From Nitrosomonas sp. (GTDB lineage: Bacteria > Pseudomonadota > Gammaproteobacteria > Burkholderiales > Nitrosomonadaceae), in NCBI GenBank assembly GCA_019745325.1, contig JAIETK010000016.1, forward strand, positions 33,760 to 97,759: 64,000 nt of DNA, read 5' to 3'. Both the position numbers and the translations under genes were made by a program. The notes below the pieces were generated by a model. That model saw only the letters and a list, made by a program, of their open reading frames with translations. It made no database searches and was not told the origin of the DNA. Each line of letters starts with the position of its first letter. Position 1 is the first letter of the stretch. This document shows, in pieces, positions 1 through 7,615 of this stretch.

Positions 1-2
1 CT

Positions 3-572
3 ATCCTGGCTACTCGACAAGAACTTTCAGATTTTCTGGCTGCAACCGAGAGGCGCGCCTATAAGCAAGCCATGTTTGCGGTTCATGATGAGCAGGCTGC
101 ATTGGATATCGTACAGGATTCGATGATGAAACTGACGGCGAACTATGCTGCGCGGCCCGCTGAGGAGCTACCGCTGTTGTTTCAACGCATTCTGCAAAAT
201 ACCATTCGCGATTTCTACCGCCGGCAAAAAATCCGCACGCTTTGGACTACGCTCTTTTCTGCGTTCACGCCCAAGGATCAGGATAAGAATCAGGAAGAGT
301 TCGACATTCTCGAAACGCTGCAAGTTAAACAAGATTCCAATGACCCGGAAGCTCAAATTGAGAAAACACAGCTCATTGCTTTAATTGAGGAGTCGCTCCA
401 AATTCTCCCGCCTCGTCAACGCGAAGCCTTTATATTGCGTTATTGGGAAGAAATGAGTTTAGCGGAAACGGCTATCATTATGAAATGTTCGGAAGGAAGT
501 GTTAAAACACATTGTTCCCGTGCAGCTCATTCTTTAGCTACAATACTCAAAGCAAAAGGAGTGGAATTATGA
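3..572 (+). CDS. RNA polymerase ECF sigma-70 factor, 5' end cut by the window edge
   Basis: The reading frame is open from base 3 with no stop, so the gene begins before the window; the first internal ATG at 72 is not the true start. The visible protein has a sigma region 2 (FLAATERRAYKQAMFAV, then LPLLFQRILQNTIRDFYRR) and a C-terminal region 4 (LPPRQREAFILRYWEEMS followed by a helix-turn-helix around SEGSVKTHCSRA). It would direct RNA polymerase to a specific promoter set. Its stop overlaps the next start (ATGA at 569-572), so it is translationally coupled to a DUF3619 membrane protein. In betaproteobacteria this trio (sigma, DUF3619, DUF3106) is common, and the membrane protein may act as an anti-sigma-like partner; that role is inference. 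Confidence 0.9.
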   Translation: MLATRQELSDFLAATERRAYKQAMFAVHDEQAALDIVQDSMMKLTANYAARPAEELPLLFQRILQNTIRDFYRRQKIRTLWTTLFSAFTPKDQDKNQEEFDILETLQVKQDSNDPEAQIEKTQLIALIEESLQILPPRQREAFILRYWEEMSLAETAIIMKCSEGSVKTHCSRAAHSLATILKAKGVEL

Positions 573-940
573 ACGAGCATGAATTTGGGAAGAAAGTTGT
601 CACGCTGTTGGATCAAAGTACCAACGAGACCATAAAGCAAAGTACTTTGTACCGGCTGCAATCCGCTCGCCGGGCTGCATTGGAACAATGTGAACCTGAA
701 TCATTGAAGCTAATCAATTCCGGTCGTGGCAATTCGGTGTATGGACGGTCCGGTGGCCATCATGATGCCGGGAAGCTGTTATTATTATTGACCGTGCTAT
801 TTATTTTTATGAATGTTTTTCTTTCGCAATTTTTTGAACACGATAATAACATGGCTATTGATGTTCAAATCTTGGCTGATGAATTGCCGGTTGATGCCTA
901 CATAGACAATGAGTTTGAGGAATGGCTGGATATCGATTAA
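569..940 (+). CDS. DUF3619 family membrane protein
   Basis: A 123-residue protein starting at the ATG that overlaps the sigma factor stop; a further-upstream ATG at 512 lies inside the sigma gene and is unlikely. The N-terminal half is helical and charged (MNEHEFGKKVVTLLDQS, SARRAALEQ), followed by one transmembrane helix (LLLLLTVLFIFMNVFLSQFF, about residues 70-90) and an acidic C-terminal tail (DEFEEWLDID type). The pattern fits DUF3619. The coupling to the ECF sigma gene suggests a regulatory or membrane-sensing partner, which is inferred from position only. Confidence 0.8.
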   Translation: MNEHEFGKKVVTLLDQSTNETIKQSTLYRLQSARRAALEQCEPESLKLINSGRGNSVYGRSGGHHDAGKLLLLLTVLFIFMNVFLSQFFEHDNNMAIDVQILADELPVDAYIDNEFEEWLDID

Positions 941-1299
941 TAGTGCTCTGCGGTTTGTATTTGTTTTTTACTTTAGAGGCTGTTGCTGAACCTAGCAGAC
1001 CGCGGTGGAAAGAGTTAACTATTCAGCAGCAGCAAATTCTGGAACCACTGGCGGAATTCTGGGATGATATGGAATCCGCCCGGAAGAAAAAGTGGCTAGG
1101 CGTTGCAAGGCGATACCCTAATATGAATCCGATTGAACAACAGCGCGTTCAATCACAGATGCAAAGCTGGTATTTACTAACCGCTGAGCAGCGAAAGCAG
1201 GCAAGGGAACGATTCAGGAAGTTGGAGCAACTGCCTGTTCAAAAACGTCAAGAGATCAAGCAGCGTTGGTACGAGTACGAGCAATTACAGCATAATTAA
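922..1299 (+). CDS. DUF3106 domain protein, exported
   Basis: A 125-residue protein overlapping the DUF3619 gene by 19 bases. It has an N-terminal signal-like hydrophobic segment (LIVLCGLYLFFTLEAVA, residues 6-22) and then a highly charged, Trp/Arg/Gln-rich helical domain with the repeated pattern W..L...QQ..L.PL...W and RW......Q...RF that marks DUF3106. Probably periplasmic. The function of the family is not established. The order sigma-DUF3619-DUF3106 suggests one transcription unit with an extracytoplasmic role. Confidence 0.8.
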   Translation: MAGYRLIVLCGLYLFFTLEAVAEPSRPRWKELTIQQQQILEPLAEFWDDMESARKKKWLGVARRYPNMNPIEQQRVQSQMQSWYLLTAEQRKQARERFRKLEQLPVQKRQEIKQRWYEYEQLQHN

Positions 1300-1355
1300 A
1301 AGAATACTTTAAATCCCGGTATCAGCAGAGAGCGGTTTTGTGCAAAGGCTTTTTT

Positions 1356-2711
1356 CTATTTTCCTATGCAAAAGCGGGAAAAAATTTCACCCAATAAATC
1401 GTTGGCAGTAAATTCTCCGGTAATGGATGATAGGGCAGCTTGCGCGAGCCGTAATTCTTCTGCAAGGATTTCCAGTTGATTTTCCCGCATAGTCACTGAT
1501 TGTGCATTCGTAACATGTGTTTGGGCCAGCTTCAAAGCTTCGAGATGACGCTGTCTGGCCATGAATAAACCTTCTCCCGCATGATTGAATTGCCACCCCG
1601 CCAGATCCAGTATTTTCTCGCGCAACAGGTCGATTCCTGCTCCGGTTTTCGCGGAAAGATAAATAATGAGTCCATTTTCCAGTTCATTAACTTCAGGCTG
1701 CTGGTGAATTAAGTCAATTTTATTGAATATCGTGATTTGCGGTTTACCGCTTGGAAGAAACTGCTGAATGGGATCCGCGGAATTGATCGGACGCTGATTA
1801 ATGTCAATCAAGTAAAGCACCATATTGGCACTGTGAATTGCGGCATGCGTGCGTTCGATACCCTTTTGTTCGACAATATCATGGGTTTCTCTGAGTCCGG
1901 CTGTATCAATGATATGAATCGGGATTCCGGCGATGCTAATGGTGCGCTGAATGGAATCACGGGTCGTGCCGGGAATGTCGGTGACTATGGCTGCTTCTTC
2001 TTGCACCAACTGATTAAGCAAGCTCGATTTTCCTGCATTCGGGGCTCCCACAAGCGCGATCCGGATACCTTCTTGCAACATGTTTCCTTGCTGTGCTGAC
2101 AGCGTTATCTGCTCCAGTTTTTGATGAATTTGCATCAGTTTTTCGTCAATTCCCAGGGCATCCAAGTTCTCGGTCTCATCTTCGGGGAAATCCAGAGTTG
2201 CTTCAATGAGCATGCGCAGCGTAATCAGTGCATTGACTAGCTCGTGTATCTTGGTTGAGAAATTACCTTGTAAAGAGCCCATCGCACATCGGGCGGCTTC
2301 GTTTGTGCTGGCCTCGATAATGGCAGCAACACTTTCAGCTTGAACTAAATCAATTTTATGATTGAGATAAGCCCGGAGCGTAAATTCGCCGGGTTGCGCT
2401 AGACGTGCTCCGGCTGCAAGACAGTTTGTAAGCAGTAAATTCATCACAGCGGGGCCGCCATGACCTTGCAGTTCCAGCACATCTTCACCGGTATATGAAT
2501 GGGGCGCCGGGAAGTAGAGCGCAATGCCTTGGTCAACGATGTGACCTTCAGTATCCAGAAAATTGCTGAAGCTGGCGAAGCGTGGTTTTGGAAGCTTACC
2601 GAGTATTACTTTGGCAAGTGTTGTTAGATCCTTGCCAGAAATGCGAATTACCCCGATTCCACCGCGGCCGGGTGGAGTTGCAATGGCGGCAATGATTTCA
2701 GTGCTAACGAT
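1356..2711 (-). CDS. mnmE: tRNA modification GTPase MnmE (non-standard start codon)
   Basis: MnmE works with MnmG to place the carboxymethylaminomethyl group on wobble U34 of tRNAs. Motifs seen: the N-terminal folate-domain signature TPPGRGGIGVIRISG, G1 GAPNAGKSS (about residues 222-229), TDIPGTTRD, DTAGL, NKID, and the C-terminal CIGK that supplies the catalytic cysteine. The first ATG/GTG/TTG in frame is a GTG at 2480, which would remove about 77 residues including the folate domain signature. The frame is open further upstream, and an ATC at 2711 gives 451 residues, the family's normal length. GGAG lies 7 bases before that ATC. A single-base error or mutation of ATG is the alternative. It lies downstream of yidC but is separated from it by a terminator-like hairpin. 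Confidence 0.9.
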   Translation of the reverse strand: MVSTEIIAAIATPPGRGGIGVIRISGKDLTTLAKVILGKLPKPRFASFSNFLDTEGHIVDQGIALYFPAPHSYTGEDVLELQGHGGPAVMNLLLTNCLAAGARLAQPGEFTLRAYLNHKIDLVQAESVAAIIEASTNEAARCAMGSLQGNFSTKIHELVNALITLRMLIEATLDFPEDETENLDALGIDEKLMQIHQKLEQITLSAQQGNMLQEGIRIALVGAPNAGKSSLLNQLVQEEAAIVTDIPGTTRDSIQRTISIAGIPIHIIDTAGLRETHDIVEQKGIERTHAAIHSANMVLYLIDINQRPINSADPIQQFLPSGKPQITIFNKIDLIHQQPEVNELENGLIIYLSAKTGAGIDLLREKILDLAGWQFNHAGEGLFMARQRHLEALKLAQTHVTNAQSVTMRENQLEILAEELRLAQAALSSITGEFTANDLLGEIFSRFCIGK

Positions 2712-2718
2712 TAAATGA

Positions 2719-2722
2719 CTCC
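2719..2722 (-). promoter_or_regulatory. Shine-Dalgarno GGAG supporting the ATC start of mnmE
   Basis: On the minus strand GGAG is followed by TCATTTA (7 bases) and then ATC at 2711. This is ideal spacing and is the main support for choosing the ATC as mnmE start. The same stretch also contains an out-of-frame ATG at 2733 opening a 9-codon mini-ORF that ends at 2704, overlapping the proposed start. Confidence 0.55.
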
Positions 2723-2734
2723 GAAGACTGCATC

Positions 2735-2774
2735 CGCAAAAAATAAGGCCGGTTATTCAGAAGATCAACCGGCC
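2735..2774 (-). terminator. Rho-independent terminator or attenuator between yidC and mnmE
   Basis: On the minus strand GGCCGGTT (2774-2767) pairs perfectly with AACCGGCC (2754-2747) across a 12-base loop and is followed directly by TTATTTTTT. It begins 10 bases after the yidC stop. It should end most yidC transcripts, with read-through or a promoter inside it needed for mnmE. Confidence 0.75.
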
Positions 2775-2784
2775 ATGCAGAGTG

Positions 2785-4692
2785 CTATTTTTTTCTGGTT
2801 TTCCTGGCCGGAGTCCCGCTTTTAGCTTTTGCCGGTGCTTTGGTTTTTGTGGAAGCTGCTGTTGGTTGAGGTTGTTGCTCCACTTTTTGTTCGGTGCTGA
2901 CAGCCGTAGTTGTTTCCGCCGAATCTTCCTTTTCCGCAGTAGCAGTCAAAAGAGGCTTCTCGGAAACCGGTTCAGGCTTACCCTTGCCTTTCTTCTTATC
3001 TTTATCCTTGCTGGCATCACTTTCTGCTTTATTTTCATACATGCGGGTGATTTGCCATTGCTGGGTGATCGATAGAATATTGTTACACAGTGAATAAAGT
3101 ACTAATCCTGCTGGAAAGAAGAAAAAGAAAATACTGAAAGCAAACGGCATGATTTGCATGACTTTCGCTTGTATCGGATCGGTCGGAGTGGGGCTAAGTT
3201 TCGATTGTACCCACATTGAGATCCCCATGATCACCGGTAAAACATAATAGGGATCCGGTACCGACATGTCGGTTATCCACAACGCAAGCGGTGCGTAGCG
3301 TAGTTCAACAGCTGCCATGAGTGTCCAGAACAATGCGATGAATACCGGTATTTGCACTAGAATCGGTAAACAACCTCCCATGGGATTAATTTTCTCTTCT
3401 TTGTAGAATTCCATCATGGCTTGATGCATGCGTTGCCGGTCACTGGCGTATTGCTCGCGAATGCGTTGCAATTTAGGGGTTACAACCCGCAGTTTTGCCA
3501 TCGAGCGATAACCGGCGGCGGATAATGGAAAGAACAGGAGTTTGACAGTAACGGTCAAGAGGATAATTGCCGCCCCCCAGTTATCTGTCCATGAATGATA
3601 AAAAGACAGTAACCAAAATAGCGGTTTAGCCAGTACGGTTAACCAACCGTAGTCCACAGTCAATTCAAGGCCCGGCGATAACTCAGCCAGTTTGTCTTGT
3701 TCTTGTGGACCGGCATAAAACGGTATCGAGATATTCTTGACCTGATCCGTTTCAATTACGCCAACGGGTACAATCACACCCGCTGTGTATTGGTTGGGCG
3801 CCAGTCGCTTGGCAAAATATTCACGAGGTGTATTAGGAGTCGGCAGCCAGGCTGTCAGAAAATAATGTTCCAACATGGCAATCCAGCCATTATCGTCATT
3901 ATTCGGATACTCCGCTTTTCCTTTATCCAAATCGGAAAATTTAATTTTTAGGAATTTTTCGGAGTCCGTATACATTGCAGGACCAGTGTAAGAGTGAACC
4001 AATGCACCGGCTCCCGCTGGTTCGTTTGCGTCCCTAAGCATTTGGAAGTAGGAAAATGGAATAATCGCAGATCCGCTATGGTTGGCTATTTCAAATTCAA
4101 CATCAATGACATAGCTGCCGCGATGAAAGGTATATAGCTTCGTTACTTGGATGCCATTTTCTTCAGGTGCCTTCAGGCGCACTACGATTTTATCTTGGCC
4201 AGGTTCCAACTGATAGCTGTCAGATTCTGCCGAGTATTTGGTTTTATGATTAGGTAATCCATCGCCGATTAGCCCCGATTGGGAAACCTGGAATCGTGCT
4301 GTTTTGTCTAGCAATAACTCATAGGGCTTATTGATATCTTCCCTGGAGGGATGCAAGATCAAGCCGAGCTGACGGATATCGCCACCCGCTGTATCAATTT
4401 CAGCGACAACCATATCGGTTTGTACTTTAATTTTCTCGCCGATGCTAAACAGATTGGGTGTTACTGACGGATTGACGCCTTCCACTTTGGAAGCCGCACC
4501 GGATTCTGCCGTTGCAGAAGTTAGTTCATCACCTGGCACGGGTAATGGATCATGATGCTGGTTAGTAGCATTCGAGGTTGCTCCAGGCATTGCTTGCGAG
4601 GCTGGAGGATAAACTTCTTTCTGCCATGAGTCCCACAAAAAAAGTAGTGACGTAGAGAAGATGATAATTAATATAAGTTTTCTTGTTTCCAT
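2785..4692 (-). CDS. yidC: membrane protein insertase YidC with long Lys-rich tail
   Basis: YidC inserts and folds inner-membrane proteins, with or without SecYEG. The 635-residue protein has an N-terminal membrane anchor (residues about 5-22), a large periplasmic domain (about 60-350) and the conserved helical core from about 365 to 550, including the cytoplasmic hairpin with NPMGGCLP and the segments VQIPVFIALFWTLM and FFFFPAGLVLYSLCNNILSI. After residue 550 come about 85 residues rich in Lys, Ala, Pro and Thr. E. coli YidC (548 residues) ends near the start of this tail. Basic tails on other YidC/Oxa1 proteins bind ribosomes, so the same is possible here. Upstream genes are yidD, rnpA and rpmH. 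Confidence 0.97.
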   Translation of the reverse strand: METRKLILIIIFSTSLLFLWDSWQKEVYPPASQAMPGATSNATNQHHDPLPVPGDELTSATAESGAASKVEGVNPSVTPNLFSIGEKIKVQTDMVVAEIDTAGGDIRQLGLILHPSREDINKPYELLLDKTARFQVSQSGLIGDGLPNHKTKYSAESDSYQLEPGQDKIVVRLKAPEENGIQVTKLYTFHRGSYVIDVEFEIANHSGSAIIPFSYFQMLRDANEPAGAGALVHSYTGPAMYTDSEKFLKIKFSDLDKGKAEYPNNDDNGWIAMLEHYFLTAWLPTPNTPREYFAKRLAPNQYTAGVIVPVGVIETDQVKNISIPFYAGPQEQDKLAELSPGLELTVDYGWLTVLAKPLFWLLSFYHSWTDNWGAAIILLTVTVKLLFFPLSAAGYRSMAKLRVVTPKLQRIREQYASDRQRMHQAMMEFYKEEKINPMGGCLPILVQIPVFIALFWTLMAAVELRYAPLALWITDMSVPDPYYVLPVIMGISMWVQSKLSPTPTDPIQAKVMQIMPFAFSIFFFFFPAGLVLYSLCNNILSITQQWQITRMYENKAESDASKDKDKKKGKGKPEPVSEKPLLTATAEKEDSAETTTAVSTEQKVEQQPQPTAASTKTKAPAKAKSGTPARKTRKK

Positions 4693-4821
4693 TATTTCTA
4701 ATCAAGTTGTTTTTCTAGCACAAACATCATATAAAGTGATTGTTTCAGCATCGAGAAAATGAATATTTTTTATTGTCCAGATTTTATCTCAATAATTTTG
4801 ATGGCGTGATCGGGGAAATCG

Positions 4822-5031
4822 TTATGGCACAGGTTCGTAACCGCCTTTACTCCAAGGATTGCATCGCAGGATGCGCCATACGCTTAAACGTGTTCCTCGC
4901 ATGAAGCCATATTTCTTGTATGCCTCCCGAGCATATTGGGAACAAGTTGGACTAAAGCGGCATGAGGGTGCGAAGAAAGGACTGATGCAGTACTGATAGA
5001 ATTTAATCAAGGCAATAACTAATCGTGACAT
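4822..5031 (-). CDS. yidD: membrane protein insertion efficiency factor YidD
   Basis: A 69-residue protein with the YidD signature: an amphipathic start ([17 protein letters not shown]), then [15 protein letters not shown] and a C-terminal RCNPW..GGYEPVP. YidD helps YidC-dependent insertion. The start overlaps the end of rnpA by 13 bases, as is usual in this operon. The yidD-yidC gap is 129 bases and shows no gene. Confidence 0.95.
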   Translation of the reverse strand: MSRLVIALIKFYQYCISPFFAPSCRFSPTCSQYAREAYKKYGFMRGTRLSVWRILRCNPWSKGGYEPVP

Positions 5032-5378
5032 CGCTGTAATTGAAACATTAATAATTGCATTTCGGAGACCAATTCCATGGATTCATTTTTGCTTAATGAA
5101 CGCCTTATTCGGATTACCCAATCCAGTGTTTGACTGCCTGACTCAGACCGGTGCTTCCGGAAAGTTTCGCGTAATATTCGCTTAATCCGGTTTCTTTTGA
5201 CTGCATGCCGTTCAATTTTCTTAGAAACTATTAATCCAAACCTCGCGTAGCCCAATCTGTTTGGTTTTGCGTAAATTTGAATTAAATTCCCGTTGACTTG
5301 ATGCTTAAAATTAATGACCGCAGCAAATTCCGTTGCACGGCGTAATTTGCATCGCTTTAACAGAAAGTGATTCTTAAT
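5019..5378 (-). CDS. rnpA: ribonuclease P protein component (non-standard start codon)
   Basis: RnpA binds the RNase P RNA and the tRNA 5' leader. The core motif [21 protein letters not shown] type RNR box is clear. The only standard start in frame is a TTG at 5255, giving 78 residues and losing the N-terminal strand and helix ([17 protein letters not shown]) that the family needs. Extending upstream, the frame stays open to a TAA 8 codons before an ATT at 5378; using this ATT gives 119 residues, exactly the length of E. coli RnpA. No Shine-Dalgarno is visible, and the stretch before it is an A/T homopolymer, so a sequencing indel or a true ATT start are both possible. It lies 29 bases after rpmH. 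Confidence 0.88.
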   Translation of the reverse strand: MKNHFLLKRCKLRRATEFAAVINFKHQVNGNLIQIYAKPNRLGYARFGLIVSKKIERHAVKRNRIKRILRETFRKHRSESGSQTLDWVIRIRRSLSKNESMELVSEMQLLMFQLQRCHD

Positions 5379-5407
5379 AAAAAAATATAAAAAAATTTAA
5401 CAAGCAA

Positions 5408-5542
5408 TTAAACACTGAGGCGAGCACGCCCTTTTGCCCGGCGAGCGCGAATCACAGCAGCGCCACCACGCGTTTTCATGCGAACTAGGAATCCGTGTGT
5501 ACGCTTTCTTTTTGTAACTGACGGTTGATAGGTACGTTTCAT
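5408..5542 (-). CDS. rpmH: 50S ribosomal protein L34
   Basis: A 44-residue, very basic protein starting [18 protein letters not shown] and ending [11 protein letters not shown], a near-perfect L34. It is the first gene of the rpmH-rnpA-yidD-yidC cluster. In many bacteria dnaA and the replication origin are divergent from rpmH; here the divergent neighbour is instead a small membrane protein, and I see no DnaA-box cluster in the 234-base gap. Confidence 0.98.
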   Translation of the reverse strand: MKRTYQPSVTKRKRTHGFLVRMKTRGGAAVIRARRAKGRARLSV

Positions 5543-5577
5543 TTTTTTCTCATAATTTAGTCAATATAGAACCGCAT

Positions 5578-5607
5578 ATTAGAACTTGTTATGGCGTTCG
5601 ATGTCAA
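5578..5607 (-). promoter_or_regulatory. probable sigma-70 promoter of rpmH operon
   Basis: On the minus strand TTGACA (5607-5602) is followed after 18 bases by TCTAAT (5583-5578), about 36 bases upstream of the rpmH ATG. The match to consensus is 6/6 and 5/6. Confidence 0.6.
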
Positions 5608-5776
5608 TTTTTTTGTTGAAAAGCCAGTAAAAAGTTTATTGCAATGCTCAACATGCAGTTTTACACTGATACCTTTCATATTACGCTGTATTATTTATAT
5701 ATTGTTTCTTAATTAAAAACAACGTTTTGATATATATGAGATGCATATAAGTTCGAGATGTTAAAGGGAGTGATAC

Positions 5777-6253
5777 ATGACAGATTCGATTGCAGTTTTA
5801 AATATTCGAGGGCAGGATCGGCGTCAAGAGATGCCTTTTTTTTGTGCCTATCATTTGGGGATCAGGAGCGGCCGGAGGACTGGCGAGCGCCGGATAACTA
5901 CAAGAGGGAAACCGGTATATGTCGATCGTTATGCCAGACATTTAATGCTGTGCGCCATTGCAGTCCTTTTCTTGAGCGCCATGGATGCATTCCTTACACT
6001 CAATATTCTTGCTAATGGCGGTAAAGAGCTGAATTGGTTTATGGAAGTTTTAATCGAAGATAGTACAGAAAAGTTTGTGGCCTTTAAACTTGCACTCACG
6101 TCATTGGCGCTTGTCATGCTGATAATTCATCATGAAGTCCATTTGTTCAAGGGTATTCGAGTGCGGCATATTAATTATTCGGTTCTGGCCGGTTATGCGA
6201 TTCTGATTGGCTATGAATTGCATTTGATTGCACTGGCAATGAGTGGTTATTAA
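5777..6253 (+). CDS. DUF5658-like small membrane protein
   Basis: A 158-residue protein with a basic N-terminal region (RSGRRTGERRITTRGK) and three hydrophobic helices: LMLCAIAVLFLSAMDAFLTL, KLALTSLALVMLII and VLAGYAILIGYELHLIALAM. The pattern RY...L...I..LS..DA.LTL.I...GG..LN..M resembles DUF5658. A good ribosome site (AAAGGGAG) precedes the ATG. The function is unknown. It is transcribed divergently from rpmH and convergently with the type I secretion genes. Confidence 0.7.
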   Translation: MTDSIAVLNIRGQDRRQEMPFFCAYHLGIRSGRRTGERRITTRGKPVYVDRYARHLMLCAIAVLFLSAMDAFLTLNILANGGKELNWFMEVLIEDSTEKFVAFKLALTSLALVMLIIHHEVHLFKGIRVRHINYSVLAGYAILIGYELHLIALAMSGY

Positions 6254-6272
6254 AAATCATCATATTGATGGC

Positions 6273-7610
6273 TCAATTCCCGCCGGTTTTAAAGTAATTT
6301 GCAATGTTTCGTAAATCTTCCGGCGCCAGTGTGCCGGCAACGAGTTGCAAGCGAAGGTAAGTAAGTAAGTAACCATATTTTGCCTGAGCGAGATCGCGCC
6401 GCGTGGTGTGTAATTGCTGTTGAGCTTCCAGTAAATTCAAATTGATGCGGATGCCGCCACGGATGCTTTTTTGCGTGGCCTCTACCAATAGCTCCGCGGA
6501 TTTAACCGCAAGTTCCAGCGATTCAATCCTTTTAACTCCGCTTATCAATAGATTATATTGCTTGCGAAGTTCGACGAGAACCTTATCGGTCATCGCATCA
6601 AGATCAGCCTCGGCGCGTGCATGATTGGCGGTAGCTTGGGTCGTAAGGGCGCTGACGCGGCCTCCCGCATAAAGCGGCATATTAACTTCGATGCCCACCG
6701 TGCCGAATTCTGCGTCCAGACCACGATTAATGAAGGAACCTCGTTGATTTTTCGTGAGGCTGGCGACAAAATCGAGACGAGGCATATGCCCTGCGCGATT
6801 TTTCTTGATTTCTTCTTTGCCGGATGTGACCGTATGCCGCTGCGTGATTAATTCCGCATTTTGTTCGAGTGCCAGGCTGTGCCAATTATCGTAATCCGGT
6901 AATTGAATCGACTGAGTACTGAAGGATGGCGAGAGCCGATCCAAATTTGTTATTTCTTGTCCGACGATCGCTTCGAGTTTAAGCTTTGCGATTTCCAACT
7001 CGTCTTTGGTTTCAATCAATTTGGCTTGCGCGATCGCATGCTTCGATAGTGTTTCCAGTACATCGGTGGTCGTGCCTTCACCTTTCTGCAACATCCGCTC
7101 GTTGACGCGTTTCAGCTCATCGAGTGCTTCCAGTTGCGCCTCGGCGATTGTCACATGATCCTGCGCCAATAATGTTTCTACATAAGCTTCAACCAGACGG
7201 ACAACGAGTTGTTGACTGTTGCTGACAAATTTAGCGCGGCTCGAATCCGCTTTCGCTTTTCCTTGCTGATAGCCTGCGATGGCTTCCATGTTGAACAAAG
7301 GCTGGCGGAGCGTCAGCGTGCTGACCTGGCCGTCGAAATTGAGAGGCTCGGTGACATTACCCTGCGTCAAGGTACCTGCATTCTTATTTTGCGCATGGGT
7401 GACGTTCAAGCTTGGTAAAAGCCCAGCGCGGCCGATAGCTTCGGCTTGTTGTCCCGCTTCGTTTTCGTGTACCGCCGCGCGAAAAGCCGGATCATGATTC
7501 ACTGCTGCTTCATAAGCATCCAATAAACTCAAGGCGACGGCTTGCGTCGTGGTATTTAGAAAGATCAAAAAAACAACGATCGGCAGCAGCTTTTGAAAAT
7601 CAGGTTTCAT
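6273..7610 (-). CDS. TolC-family outer membrane channel of the type I system
   Basis: A 445-residue protein with a signal peptide (LLPIVVFLIFLNTTTQAVA, cleaved near residue 26) followed by the two repeated TolC halves: LLDAYEAAVNHDPAFRAA at the start, and long alpha-helical segments rich in Gln/Ala/Leu with GGRVSALTTQATANHARAE and the second-half RGGIRINLNLLEAQQQL. It forms the outer membrane exit duct for substrates of the adaptor and ABC exporter encoded immediately upstream (6-base gap to the HlyD gene). This gene set most likely exports the S-layer-like protein encoded at 25.1 kb. Confidence 0.92.
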   Translation of the reverse strand: MKPDFQKLLPIVVFLIFLNTTTQAVALSLLDAYEAAVNHDPAFRAAVHENEAGQQAEAIGRAGLLPSLNVTHAQNKNAGTLTQGNVTEPLNFDGQVSTLTLRQPLFNMEAIAGYQQGKAKADSSRAKFVSNSQQLVVRLVEAYVETLLAQDHVTIAEAQLEALDELKRVNERMLQKGEGTTTDVLETLSKHAIAQAKLIETKDELEIAKLKLEAIVGQEITNLDRLSPSFSTQSIQLPDYDNWHSLALEQNAELITQRHTVTSGKEEIKKNRAGHMPRLDFVASLTKNQRGSFINRGLDAEFGTVGIEVNMPLYAGGRVSALTTQATANHARAEADLDAMTDKVLVELRKQYNLLISGVKRIESLELAVKSAELLVEATQKSIRGGIRINLNLLEAQQQLHTTRRDLAQAKYGYLLTYLRLQLVAGTLAPEDLRNIANYFKTGGN

Positions 7611-7615
7611 TATGA

